Positions 1-10,517 of a stretch of 64,000 nt of DNA are shown here, piece after piece. Position numbers and translations under genes: made by a program. This DNA comes from Carposina sasakii (taxonomy: Eukaryota > Arthropoda > Insecta > Lepidoptera > Carposinidae): assembly GCA_014607495.2 (NCBI GenBank), contig CP053161.1:434001-498000 (forward strand), in the 5' to 3' direction. The notes beneath the pieces are model-generated. The model was not told where the DNA came from. It was given only the letters and a program-made list of their open reading frames with translations, and did not search any database. Numbering within the stretch: position 1 is the first letter of the stretch; every line of letters begins with the position of its first letter.

Positions 1-361
1 AATCGACACACATTCTATCTGAACCGTCTTTTTTTTTACCAAAAGTATCGGGCTTGCGAACGGTGAAGAACTAGGTCTAATTACCTTAGCATTAAGCAGC
101 TCATTGATCTTGCCCCTCACAATCTGACGTTCATCTGGGGTCAGCCTGTATGGGCGACGATTTACCGTCTTGTGCGGGTCTACGAGCCGTATCTGCATAG
201 GTTCAGTGTCAGCAGGAGAAGTAGGTGTACCGGTAATGAAACTAAGCTTGAACCGTTCTAAAATCTCAATCAACCTAGGTCTGTATTCATTACTAACGTC
301 AGTATCTACCAAGTCAAGGTCTATACCATTATTTGCAACTACATCACATGATTCGACTATG
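1..361 (-). pseudogene. pol: reverse transcriptase N-terminal fragment (gypsy pol)
   Basis: On the minus strand this region encodes the protease-RT linker and the start of RT. It includes the SPFASP-ILLV block followed by a lysine run and the MCVDY motif, which is the usual Ty3/gypsy RT entry region. A run of nine A residues (minus strand) at about 29-37 puts the MCVDY part out of frame with the upstream part, so the copy is frameshifted here unless the homopolymer is miscalled. The sister element lacks this 48-bp block altogether. The ORF is open to the window edge, so the catalytic part cannot be seen. Confidence 0.8.
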
Positions 362-1751
362 TTAATTTTCTCGAAAACGTACTTTATCTACCGACATATG
401 TACAGTCAAACCGATAGCTAGAATTTCACGTCCGATCATAATGTTGTATCGCAAACAATGGTCAGGTAAAACATGAAGGAGTATCTCAAAGTTAATATTG
501 TCAATGTCAATTGTCGTTAAAATTTGCATGGTCGAGGCTATAGAAGTTTGTCCTATACCAGTCATAGAAACATTGTCATAAATTCGCTTACCACTAAATT
601 TCAAAGCAATCGATTCTTTAACTAAGGAACACTCTGAACCTGAGTCGTAAGTAAATGGGAATGACTCACCAGAGTGACGCAGAGAACCCGAAGGCGCATT
701 CACAATGCACACGTCTACTCGCTTTTCCTTAGCTGGACCAGTTCCAGTGCCGCCGCCGGTACCGTTGTTCCCCTCCTTGATTTTCCTCTTCGGGCAGTCG
801 GATGCATAGTGGCCTTGTTCCCGGCAGTTGAAGCAGGTGATGCGATCGGTTCTCCCTGTAGGTTGGTTGGTCGAGTTATGGTCCCCGTGAAAGGACCTGT
901 GTTTGGACCGGTCATCTTGCTTCTTCGAATTGGCTTTGTTGCGACATTGAAGAGATTTGTGGCCTAGTTGTCCACAATTAAAGCACTTGATGGTCACAGC
1001 AGATCCATTAGGTCGGTTTCTTTTTTAGGTCGGGTCCATCACGATAAATACTTGATGAATAACTTCTCTTCAGGAACGAGACAGCCTTCAGTTCCTTTTG
1101 TAAATGGTTACGCGTCTTGATGTCAGTCGTTATAGCAATTCTCTGAACACGTGGCTCTTGTTTTGAAATATGAGCTAAGACAGTGGCTATTGCTATCTGT
1201 TCTGTAGTCAGTCCATTCCACCTTGCCATTAAGGATGTTATGAGGGTAGTGGCGTATGAGGCCAGGCCAATCGTTATCTCTCGGTTTCTTGTCGTGCATA
1301 CTGATGAAAAAGGAAGCAGCAGTTTCAGGACAGTCATACATTTGCTACGAAAAGCTCCTTAAAATCGGCCCACGTCATATTAGGAAACGATATTGAAGAC
1401 AGCCAAGATGATGCTTCGCCCTTGAGTGCGTGGCTTAACGCGATCATCAGAGAAGATCCATGGCGATGTCGATCTGTGATACACATGTCCGCGGTCGTTA
1501 TCCAAGCTCGGGCGTCGATGTCTCTTTTCTCTGGGTCGAAATCAGGAAGGCGAATAGAGTCCGAAGATGCAGGTAGTTTTATTGCTTGCACCAACGCCAG
1601 AAAATTTTGAATTGTTGCTCGAAGAGAAGACGCCATTTTGTTCGCTCGAGTCACTATTTGAAGCACGTGTGTTTTCATGGGTGATCCGGGTTGCATCCCA
1701 CGCCTGATGACGTAGATGGGTCGAGGGCGTGCCGTTAGGTGTGTCCGACAT
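362..1751 (-). pseudogene. gag: gag-protease polyprotein, frameshifted
   Basis: The gag start is taken as the ATG at 1751, which lies inside the LTR, because the reading frame continues through the LTR end into the interior. The gag body (about 1700-1340) reads with the sister copy and keeps a tryptophan codon that is a stop there. Indels near 1675, 1610, 1345, 1270 and 1020 split the frame into pieces. The best-preserved piece, 362-997, has two CCHC zinc knuckles for RNA packaging and a retropepsin-type DSGSECSLV active-site motif. The product would form the particle core and process it. As it stands the copy cannot give one polyprotein. Confidence 0.88.
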
Positions 1752-2157
1752 CTTCCAAAATCCGAAAATAAAGAATGCGGCGTGTAGTAAACAAGCTTAA
1801 TTAGGAATCAAAACACTTTCACTGTATCTACGCACAAGTATTACTAGGATTCTAGCGGATAAACGTAGAAAACGTGGTAAGTACAAGACAGAGGCTGATT
1901 AGCACCCGTGCTTCGCTCGACAGACGCAACAAAAAAAAAGAACAATGATGAATACCCTCCGGGTCAATTCAAACGACCCGGTGGCGTTGTAAATTACAGT
2001 GGCGCCCTCTCAGTACTCTGTCTTGTCTTTACCAAGTGACAGCTGTCCTCCAGTCAGGTGATACGCTATGTCGACTTGACGTTCTAACTTCAACGATATG
2101 TGAAAATAGATGGCGTTGGAGATCCGACTGTAGGATATGACATCTTGATCTCCGACA
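1708..2157 (-). repeat. 5' LTR of the first gypsy copy
   Basis: On the minus strand it runs from TGTCGGAG (2157) to CTACGTCA (1708), the same ends as the two 437-bp LTRs at 28999 and 33580. It is 450 bp long because of numerous small insertions, many in homopolymers. It should contain the promoter, and it also contains the first codons of gag. Confidence 0.9.
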
Positions 2158-4455
2158 TATATAACAGACTACAGTATGCATTTCTAATCCGACTTAGTAC
2201 CTACTCACTTTCTATTCTTCAAGTCAATAACAATTTGGCCATGTAGCTATCTAGTAAGTAAACTTTAATTTACCTCAACACCTAATAATAAACATTCGCT
2301 ATACCACGTGATAAGGTTAGCGCAATCACGCGTCGCGAACGCCAATTAAACGCGTCAAACGCGCGTGATGTGATTAGGTGAAACGTGACACGTTTGTATT
2401 ATCTGTGCTAGTTTCAGGCACCTATGGATTATTTTCTGAAAGTGGTTAATTTAATAGTTTTTATTAGCAGTAATTTGGGAAAATTCTATGAAGATATATT
2501 ATATATCCAGCTGTTACACAACCATCTGATATTTAACTGAGGATTTCGTTTTTGTCTATAAATGTAAGGCAAATAGCGTGACGAATATGAGTCATCAGTA
2601 AAAAACGTAATAGAAGTGAGTATGTACCTAGTTCATGGGCTAAAGATGCCATTCTAGTGACCAATGCAGGTAAGTAAGTATAAATAAATGATCTAAAAAT
2701 TATAAGTCCCAAAGGGCATATAGGTACAAAGATGTTATTTCCGATCTTGGTGGTATTAAAATATTTATCATTAGATAGCTAACCATATAAGTTATAACAT
2801 TTATCCGATGCCACAGACAAACCTCACGGCACTAAACTCGACATTATAAGGCAGAAGCCACGGCAATTCCCAGTCGTCGTAACGTCTAATTTCCGTCGAC
2901 TTACACACATCAGCGTTTCCGATATCGTGTGCACCCCCTTTATGCATAGAGTAGTTGTAAACAGAAATATGTTTGTAATTTGATTTTGATGAGTATAAAA
3001 TAATTATACTGTAGGCACGTTACCAATGATTACCGCTTCAGTAGTTGTTTGCTTTTTTCCTGGGTTGTGAAACCTTAAGGTCCTGTAAAACAAAATATTG
3101 AATTAGCCAATTTCATGTTCGTTTCTAAGTCAAAGTTGTCTTTATATTTCATTTAACAAAAAATACCGTAGTTTTCTAGGTGGTGTATTCATATAATAAA
3201 AAACCTCAAGGATTTAAGTACTAGGATAGGATTGGCTAAACCGTGGTACGTTTGATGATGTATATATTTATTTATTCAAAATTTTGCAAACAAGTTTCTC
3301 TGCATTTCGCTACTCTACATTTTCCTTTTTCCATTTGCACGAAGCCGCACAAATATTGCGAGCTAAACGGGAGCCAGCACTATTTACAATTTGGTCCGTG
3401 GAGTCCGTCAGGGCACATTCGGCCCATCGTTATGTCGGCAATGTTTATATTGCTTCGGTGTGAAGCTACCTTTATAGTGGGGCTGCACGGCACTAATGGT
3501 CCAAATTCAAATTTTCACGTCTTTCAATAGCTTGTTTGGGTTGCAAGATGTTTCGGGTTTCTTTTTTGTAAAGGTTAGCTTGTTTCGAGTTTGGTTATAT
3601 AAAAATTGTGTTAATTCAGGTATGGTACTTTTCCTAGATAGCTTGGAATGTGAAAATTAATTATTATAACGTGGATAAATGCTGGTTCTCGATGGAAAAA
3701 TATTAACTAAGTACAAGGATAGATAAGTTTAGTAAATAATAGAGTGAGGGATTCACAACACAATAATCTCATAACTAAATCCAATAAAATTATTCCTCGC
3801 TAAAAATACAATTTACAAAAAGGCACTAATTATAAATGTGCATTGTCTAAAGTTCTCAGGGTAAACACTACAGTAACAGTACAGTTGCAGTTTAACTCGG
3901 CTGACAGGCAGAGCGTGGTGTCTAGAGACCTCCATTGTCGGCTCCGCAGATAACTATGTCGTTGTTGGCACTTACTCCGGAATTGTCCGTAAATGTGGAC
4001 TGTGTTTAGTTTTCCGATTGGATTGTGAATTTTTAAGGATTCTAGTAGTATATTTGTTTATTTATTTATTTAGGCTTACCAACTATGCATACATATTACA
4101 ATTTCATACTACATTCCAAAAAATATTAACATTCCATCTCAAATATATACATAAATTATAGGCATGCACAACATTCATTATTGTTACGTCGTACTATATG
4201 TCTACTCGTACTATTTGTAGATGTTTATTTTTTAGTCTAGTTACTTCTTGCCCACTGAAGTATATAAGTAATTGTAGGTATAGTGGAGCCACCTATTAGG
4301 CTTTGGTTCTATAGATGGTTTGGCATAGGCAGGTGAAGGAGAAAATGGCGCAAGACTTGGGGAGGAACATTCCGGGTTACTGATAGGGTATCTTTTGCCC
4401 AACCCAGCTATAAAAAAAAAAATTCATCGTTAGCTCTAATCTATACTAATCTATA
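2158..4455. other. AT-rich intergenic DNA with a few GC-richer patches
   Basis: No recognisable gene. A cluster of CACGTG, ACGCG and a perfect 15-bp palindrome AAACGTGACACGTTT lies at 2300-2396. Short GC-richer open stretches at 2821-2945 and 3925-4000 are discussed as possible exons but not called. The 95-codon ORF at 3243-3530 has no recognisable domain and is low in complexity. Confidence 0.6.
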
Positions 4456-5093
4456 TCTATGCTAATATTATAAAGAGGTAAAGTTTGTGTGTTTGTATAT
4501 TTGTTAAATTGTAAGGGGTAATCTCGGGATCTACTGAACCGATTTTAAAAATTCTTTCACCGTTAGAATTCTTATTGGACCTGGATGAACATAGGCTATA
4601 AGAATTTCCCGATATTCCCACGGGAAGGCGACAAACGGGATTTTTTTTTACGAAAACCGCTATACATATGAAGCTGAAATCGGGCATATATGTTCATTGG
4701 GGACAATGAGGAAGGACTAAAAACGGATTTCCCGATATTCCCACGGGAAGGGGATAAACGGGAATTAATTTTTTTACGACAACTGCGATACTTATGAATT
4801 TGAAATTGGACCTGTATGTTCATTAGGGACTGCGAGGGAGCACTAGGAAGAGATTTCCCGAAATTCGCATGGGAAGGGGAGTTACGGGAATTTAATTTTT
4901 TTACGAAAACCGCTATTTATACGAAGCTGAAATCGGATTAGGGCTACAAGGAAGCTCTAAGAACGGATTTCCCGAAATTCCCACGGGAAGGGGACCAACG
5001 GGAGCTCCAAATTTTTACGAAAACCGCTGTACCTATATGAAGTTGTAGCTATATACTGATATGTACCGAAGCGAAGCGAAGGCGGGCCACTAG
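4456..5093 (+). mobile_element. non-autonomous Helitron-like element, short form
   Basis: It begins TCTATGCTAATATTATAAAG and ends GGCGGGCCACTAG, with an A before and a T after. This fits the Helitron pattern of TC...CTRR ends inserted between A and T. The interior is about four diverged tandem units of roughly 125 bp containing CCCGAAATTCCCACGGGAAG and TGAAGCTGAAATCGG. No Rep/helicase gene is present, so it would depend on an autonomous relative. The ORFs it contains are read-throughs of the repeats. A longer form with about ten units is at 24464. Confidence 0.78.
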
Positions 5094-6563
5094 TTGTTAA
5101 ATAAACAAAGTTGTTATGCGTAGCGAAATACGGAATCTTAAGTTTATGAAGCAGCTTCACCAAATGTTGCTTTATTGATAAAGCTTCACAAGTTCAGTAA
5201 AATAAATATGGCATATTCTCACTCATATAAAGCTGCAAATATTAATAAGAGGGATCGATAATTAATTAATTACAGTACAGCAGGTAGCCGCGCCTGTGGC
5301 ACCCGTAACTAGCGAGCACTCGATTTCCCATGAGGTCTCAGTTCAACGTTGTATCATAGACTAAGGCGGTAGAAAATTGTTTACAGGTATGTAGAAGCAA
5401 ATAATTAATTTTCTCGTTTTTATTTAATTTTAACTATGTACATACTTTTGTTTATAATAAACATATATTTTTACATGATTAACTAGCGTCTGCCCACGAT
5501 TATAACTTCGTCAACTTTAGAATTGCTGTTATTTCCCGTTCCCGTGTATATTTCTATAAAAATACGTCACAAAAGATAGCCACGGTCCCATTGGCATATT
5601 TCTAGCTTCAGTAGATTTACTTGAGCGTTAATGAATCTTATTAATAAATTAGAATATAAGTTCAGTAAGCAACAAACTTAGTAGCTCATCTCAAGAATCC
5701 CCCAAAAGAGTTTATTTACTGACAGTGAATAATGTTTATTACCTAGGTGAGGTAAATCTTGTATATAATTAAATTCTTTATTTAATTACATTTGAATATT
5801 TTTATAAACTCACTTAACTTGAGTATTTAAAATGTTTTAAACACTATTAAACTTATAAAAATAACTTGAAATAAAGACAGTGAAATTTTTAAAATTATGT
5901 CCAACTATCAGCTATTTTACATGCCTATTTTATTCTATGACGAGGCACGTAGAGCGCCGCACCCGCCAGTTATTTCGCCTATTAAGGCACCTGTCACGTG
6001 AGTTTACAATAAGTAAATAAGGTCGAGCACTGGAACGTTTACCCTAATATCGACGACGATATTGGGTGACTGTTTGCGGTAAAAATTAGCAGGTCCACAA
6101 ATTGGTGAGGGGTCGGATTTCAGAGTATTGGATTTTATGATGCTTAGCTGGTTTGGGGATTACATACTATAACAATGTAGATACACATATACCTGCTATG
6201 CTATGCTATATGTATGCATGCATTACCCCGTGCATTCCTTATGTAAACCAGTTGTCATTGAGACTCGAAGTGTTTTATTTACTAGTTTGATTAAAATTTA
6301 TACTGAACTTCTGATAGTACCGATTGAAACTCAGATTAGAAGACTACTGGGTGGTTTATATTCATATTTTATATACACATGTAAACTTGTAACTATATCA
6401 GACAGACAATGATTTGACAGAAGATTTGAATGACAGAGAATGACTATTTGAGTTTATACATTACATATACACCTATATGTTCCCGAAATGGTGTAGTCAG
6501 ATCTGCAGGAGCAGATCCTATAGCCTCGTTTAGTATAGCGAGAACAGTGTTAATAATCAGTGA
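5094..6563. other. AT-rich intergenic DNA
   Basis: No gene recognised. GC-richer patches occur at 5280-5345 and 5940-6005, the latter with a CACGTG box. A palindromic AATATCGACGACGATATT-like stem sits near 6045-6065. From about 6478 the sequence is a fragment of an interspersed repeat that recurs at 27670, 37405, 40045 and 47895. Confidence 0.5.
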
Positions 6564-6679
6564 TACGTTGCTAGATTATCGCCCGAGGGAATGCCCGAGT
6601 TCCTTGGTGGACTCCTTTTTATTTATTTGAAAATTATGCATTTCGTTTTTAAGAACGTTGAATAACTGAATAATAATTT
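6564..6679. repeat. left copy of a ~115-bp target duplication
   Basis: The stretch from ACGTTGCTAGATTATCGCCC to GAATAATAATTT recurs at 6950-7320, interrupted there by a MITE. The two copies flank the non-LTR tail 6681-6949, so they look like an unusually long target-site duplication. The duplicated DNA is itself part of an older interspersed repeat. Confidence 0.75.
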
Positions 6680-6680
6680 C

Positions 6681-6949
6681 TTCTATGCTGCTCTGAGAGT
6701 GAAAAAAAAACGTAAAATATTACAGCTGCTTCTCTTCCCGGGCATACTGTACAAGTCAGTAGAGGGACAAGAGGGTTTTGGTGCTTTGTAGGCGATGGGC
6801 TGACCACCTGTCACTACTAACCGAACTTGTACATTTCAACTATACCCTCAAAATTGGCCAGAAGTGGCACCATGTGGTTCTATCGGCCCTTGGTGCTCTG
6901 CCTACACTGTAAGGGATAAAGGCGTGATTATATGTATGTATGTATGTAC
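6681..6949 (+). mobile_element. non-LTR-type retroelement with (TATG)n tail
   Basis: It starts TTCTATGCTGCTCTGAGAGTG and ends in GGCGTGATTATATG followed by repeated TATG. This is the longest form seen here, about 270 bp; the interrupted copy at 9682 has the same start, while copies at 14205 and 42991 are truncated from the 5' side. Variable 5' truncation, a simple 3' repeat and target duplications indicate target-primed reverse transcription. No ORF is present, so it is a LINE 3' end or a SINE that uses LINE proteins. Confidence 0.75.
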
Positions 6950-7320
6950 ACGTTGCTAGATTATCGCCCGAGAGAATGCCCGAGTTCCTTAGTGGACTCC
7001 TTTTTATTTATTTGAAAATTGAGGCCACCAGAACCAGAGTGGCCCAAACCACAATTTGTGAAAATATTAGTTAAGCACGACAATGCCCCTTTCAAACCCC
7101 CAAGCTCAAAGCCAGAGTGGCTCAAAGGTAATTTCAGTAAACAATAATAGATGACATAAAAAAATATGTTGTGGCATCTTGATTCTTATTAAAATATTAA
7201 TAGAGCATAGTATTTTGGCATATATCCACATATTCGTATTTTGTATTTGGGCCACTCTGGTTCTGGTGGCCTCAATTATGCATTTCGTTTTTAAGAACGT
7301 TGAATTACTGAATAATATTT
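6950..7320. repeat. right copy of the ~115-bp target duplication, interrupted by a MITE
   Basis: This matches 6564-6679 apart from a few substitutions and one small indel, once the 253-bp element at 7021-7273 and its 4-bp duplication are removed. The left copy therefore preserves the empty site of that later insertion. Confidence 0.75.
7021..7273. mobile_element. MITE with 28-bp perfect terminal inverted repeats
   Basis: It begins GAGGCCACCAGAACCAGAGT and ends with the exact inverse; 28 bases match at each end. AATT is duplicated on both sides, and the uninterrupted sister sequence at 6628-6650 has AATT once. The 253-bp interior has no ORF. It is a non-autonomous DNA transposon of a superfamily using a 4-bp target; I cannot name it. 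Confidence 0.88.
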
Positions 7321-7908
7321 AGAAATGCGTGTGAAAATAGTATTAAATGACGCAGGATAAAAAGAACGATGGTTGTTTCCGGCGAAAACTGGAAACTCAA
7401 TAAATCATAATTCTAGCATTATACCAACAAAATACATTCGTTTACATTTACATCTGATTAAAGGGTAGAAATAAAAACAATAACCCAGCCTCGGTCTCCC
7501 AGCGGACGCATTCTCGCCCCAAATAATACATTTTTATCATATTTATTGACTGATAAATGGAAAAAAAACATCAGCAAGTTTTTTTTTTTAAATTTATTTA
7601 TTCCATATACATTACACACTCTTATAATCTATATACACTGCCAAACTGCTCAGTGCTTTTGTATGTTATTTCTAACGTTTTTTATTTTGTATCTAGAACC
7701 AACTTTCTAAAAAAATGGATTCTGTATGTTATTTGCAATTTATAGGTACAAGTAGAACACTATACAAAGGTTGCCAACATATAATTATAATTTTTATATA
7801 TAAAAACATATAATTTTCTAATGTATGTAAAAGAAACGAGTCAAACTCAATCCTAGGTTTCTTACCAATGCAAATGATTGACTTTGGTTTTTCCTGATTG
7901 ACTTTTAA
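7321..7908. other. AT-rich intergenic DNA
   Basis: No gene or clear repeat structure. Short low-complexity ORFs here are not supported. Confidence 0.5.
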
Positions 7909-8107
7909 AGCCTCGAGCACACCGGATGCGTATGCGTGCACGTAAGCGTAGACGTACACGTACCTCTGAGTATGGAATTGTCTATGCTTACGTCTACGCA
8001 TACGCATCCGGTCTGCCCGTGCTTATACAGTTCCATACATTACAACTCAGAGGTACGTGTACGTCTACGCTTACGTGTACGCATACGCATCCGGTGTGGT
8101 CGAGGCT
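7909..8107. mobile_element. TTAA-flanked palindromic element made of CG/TA-alternating motifs
   Basis: AGCCTCGAGCACACCGGATG at the left is mirrored by CATCCGGTGTGGTCGAGGCT at the right, with TTAA on both outer sides. Inverted similarity extends about 60 bp inward. The arms are built of alternating purine-pyrimidine steps such as GCGTATGCGTGCACGT, and a further inverted copy of the same motif lies in the centre. TTAA duplication is typical of piggyBac-type transposition, but the termini do not match a piggyBac end I recognise. Confidence 0.72.
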
Positions 8108-9657
8108 TTAATGAAACTGGGCAGCTACGTACTTGAGACATAAGACTCATAATCTAATAGTTCCTTGATCTTTTTATTAATATGTTATGCAGTATATAGG
8201 TATTAGTTAGTTTTCTGTTATGCAGTATTACCTATGGTTAGCTACGATTTTCGATTTCTCACAATAAAAGATGAACACCTCAGCCCCAGGGAAACAACGT
8301 GAGTTAGATATAACAGTGGTGTAACTAGAAATCTTCGTTTGGTGCCGTATGAGGGAGGAATACAGATAGCCACTGCCATCCGGAGATTACCTCACTGAGT
8401 GCGACGTGACGGATGTGTTAAGTGCCGTACGATATATCGTGTGTATCGTCTCTGATTTATATCGAGTTCGTCGTGAAATCAGCACCCTTTGGTGAGAGAA
8501 ATCCATTTACTATCACCTACCTACTAAATTGGCAAGTGTTAAGTGCCGTACGATATGCCGTGGATAAAAGTAACTAACTGTAAAAATTTATAATCAGACT
8601 CAGGGTTATAATTTTTTTCAGTTGGTTACTTTTATCACAAATATGATAATTTTATCAATAAATTTAAGATAATGGTGAATGTTACTCATATTTGAGACAA
8701 ATAAAAATCAATTAACAGCCGATTTCAATTACCGATCTCGAGAGATTTTTAACATATTTCAGATTAAATCCATTGTTTTCATCGGGTTTTCATACAAAAT
8801 TTCAAATTTGGAACAACAAATATCCGAGATTTAGAAGTTTAAAAGTATATGCACAAAAGCTATGAAAACAGCCCACTAAATTTGAGACTCATGTTTCGTC
8901 ACATGTTTCTTTTTCAAGATTGTATGAACATGCTCCATGCTCTTTCTGATAAACCCTGTACCTATAAATGCAAAGTGCCGCAATATGAAAGTTCTCAAAA
9001 CCCGTTCAACCTTCATTACCTTGCGTGGTATCACACCGTACAGCGTACGTTTCAATATCGCTGTCAGCGAAAATAGATTTTGTTTACAAAAAAAAAACAG
9101 GTGCCTTTGATACAAAGAACTACTCTTGTATATCCCAAGTGACATTAGCAGATACTAACGCACATAGAGGTGGGTGAAGATAGAATAGACGAAGGAAACG
9201 TTTAATTATAGGGCCTTAAAATATAAGTCTTTCATCTTTAAGAATGAAAACTGTTTCTTAACAATTTCTCTTTACTTGCTTGGCTTGCTGGAAGAGATCT
9301 CTGGTAGATATAAACTTGCCATTAGTACATGCAGTATACTATGTTGTATGCCATATTTCTTTTTGTGTATGTGCAATAAAGAATAAGAATAAGAAAATAT
9401 TTAGTTACGCAGACTATGGTCAAATGTATGAGACAAATGGATGAATTTGACCTGAATTTTTAAATGTATATAATAGACAAAAGTTAAAACCCTCATAGAG
9501 TTCAATAATATGGATAGACTATAGAATGTTAGTGTAGTGGTCCTACATTTAAACTATATGCCGTAACTCATATTTTAAACCAATATATTCATTAACTAAT
9601 TTTACTATATTTTTTCCATATCGCAAAGTTGAATTAAATACTCTATTTTTTCTTTAC
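8108..9657. other. intergenic DNA with a direct repeat, a hairpin and repeat fragments
   Basis: GTTAAGTGCCGTACGATAT occurs at about 8418 and 8538, bracketing roughly 100 bp. A hairpin follows at 8563-8636. Positions 8726-8815 belong to a family (ATTACCGATCTCGAGAG...) also seen at 28315, 52668 and 54110. The ORFs at 8849-9145 on both strands have no recognisable domain. Confidence 0.5.
8563..8636. other. 74-nt near-perfect hairpin
   Basis: GATAAAAGTAACTAACTG at 8563 pairs with CAGTTGGTTACTTTTATC ending at 8636. The pairing continues inward through an A/T section to a loop of about 12 nt. The size resembles a microRNA precursor, but a small MITE is equally likely. Confidence 0.5.
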
Positions 9658-9681
9658 AAATTGGAATAAATTGGAAATTCC

Positions 9682-10164
9682 TTCTATGCTGCTCTGGGAG
9701 TGAAAAAAAAAGAAGTATAATACTACAGTTGCTTCTCTTCCCGGGCATACTGTACAAGTCAGTAGAGGGACTAGGGTCTTGGTGTTTTGAAGGCCAGGGG
9801 TTCCCAATTTTTTTTCGCCAAGGAACCCTAATTGATTATACTTTTCCTAACGGAACCCTACTTTGATAACTGGAAATTTATCTAACTTAAAAAAGGTATA
9901 TATGAAAAACAGTTAAGTTTTTATGAAATTATCTTTACGGAACCCTTGCGGCACTTTCACGGAACCCCAGGGTTCCGCGGACCACCTTTCGGGAACCGCT
10001 GTTGTAGGCGATGGGCTGACCACCTGTCACTACTAACCGAACTTGTACATCTCAACTCAACTATACCCTCAAAATTGGTCAGAAGTGGCACCACGTGGTT
10101 CTATCGGCCCTTGGTGCTCTGCCTACCCCGTAAGGGATAGAGGCGTGATTATATGTATGTATGT
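9682..10164 (+). mobile_element. (TATG)n-tailed non-LTR element, interrupted by an hAT-type MITE
   Basis: This is the same element as at 6681, with start TTCTATGCTGCTCTGGGAGTG and a TATGTATG tail. AAATTGGAATA lies at 9658 and again at 10165, giving a target duplication of about 11 bp. The 207-bp MITE at 9795-10001 splits it. Confidence 0.8.
9795..10001. mobile_element. hAT-type MITE
   Basis: The ends are CAGGGGTTCCC and the inverted GGGAACCGCTG. The flanking 8-mers TTGAAGGC (9787) and TTGTAGGC (10002) are a target duplication with one later substitution; the uninterrupted copy near 6787 reads TTGTAGGC once. Short CAGGG ends and an 8-bp duplication are hAT hallmarks. The interior has repeated GGAACCC motifs and no ORF. 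Confidence 0.85.
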
Positions 10165-10266
10165 AAATTGGAATATCACAAACTGCCGATCTTTCGCACG
10201 ATATGTACGAGTAATTGTTAATGTTGTGTTTTTGGGATTGCTGAAAGAAAAGAGATGAGCTTTATC

Positions 10267-10517
10267 TTCAGCCTATTGCAGTCTACTGCTGAACGTAGGC
10301 CTCCCCCAGGGCCCGCCATAAGGCTACTGTCACAGGGGGGTTTTGCCCATAGTCACCACGCTGGGCAGGCGGGTTGGTAACCGCAGTGTGATTTTCGGAC
10401 TATGTTGTCAGTACGGGAGACGCTTCTGCCCACCTCCCGGAAACCCTTAATCGCCTCGTACGATACCCACGGGCAGGCAGGGGTAGTACAAACTCTACTC
10501 TGCTGGCACCACGCGAC
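10267..10517 (-). mobile_element. non-LTR-type interspersed repeat
   Basis: It contains GACTATGGGCAAAACCCCCC and CTTAATCGCCTCGTACGATA (in one or other strand), shared with 60283-60550 and, in part, 35770-35885. The 60283 copy ends in a (GATGAT)n tail, so this copy reads on the minus strand. No functional ORF is seen. Confidence 0.65.

Larger units (their letters stand above)
1..2157 (-). mobile_element. Ty3/gypsy-type LTR retrotransposon, 5' part, cut by window start
   Basis: Reading on the minus strand, this stretch runs 5' LTR (1708-2157), gag with two CCHC zinc knuckles, protease, then the first part of reverse transcriptase before leaving the window at position 1. It is the same family as the complete copy at 28999-34016 and can be aligned with it base for base, but it carries many one-base insertions or deletions that break gag into several frames. 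The 3' half and the 3' LTR lie outside the window, so neither target duplication nor full length can be judged. Family assignment rests on the knuckles, the DSG protease motif and the RT motifs of the sister copy. Confidence 0.93.

Noticed and set aside
674..967. Plus-strand ORF of 97 codons, also 32548-32841, and 33056-33481
   Set aside because: These are antisense shadows of gag.
7926..8136. Arg/Thr-rich ORFs in several frames
   Set aside because: They come from the alternating palindromic element at 7909-8107.
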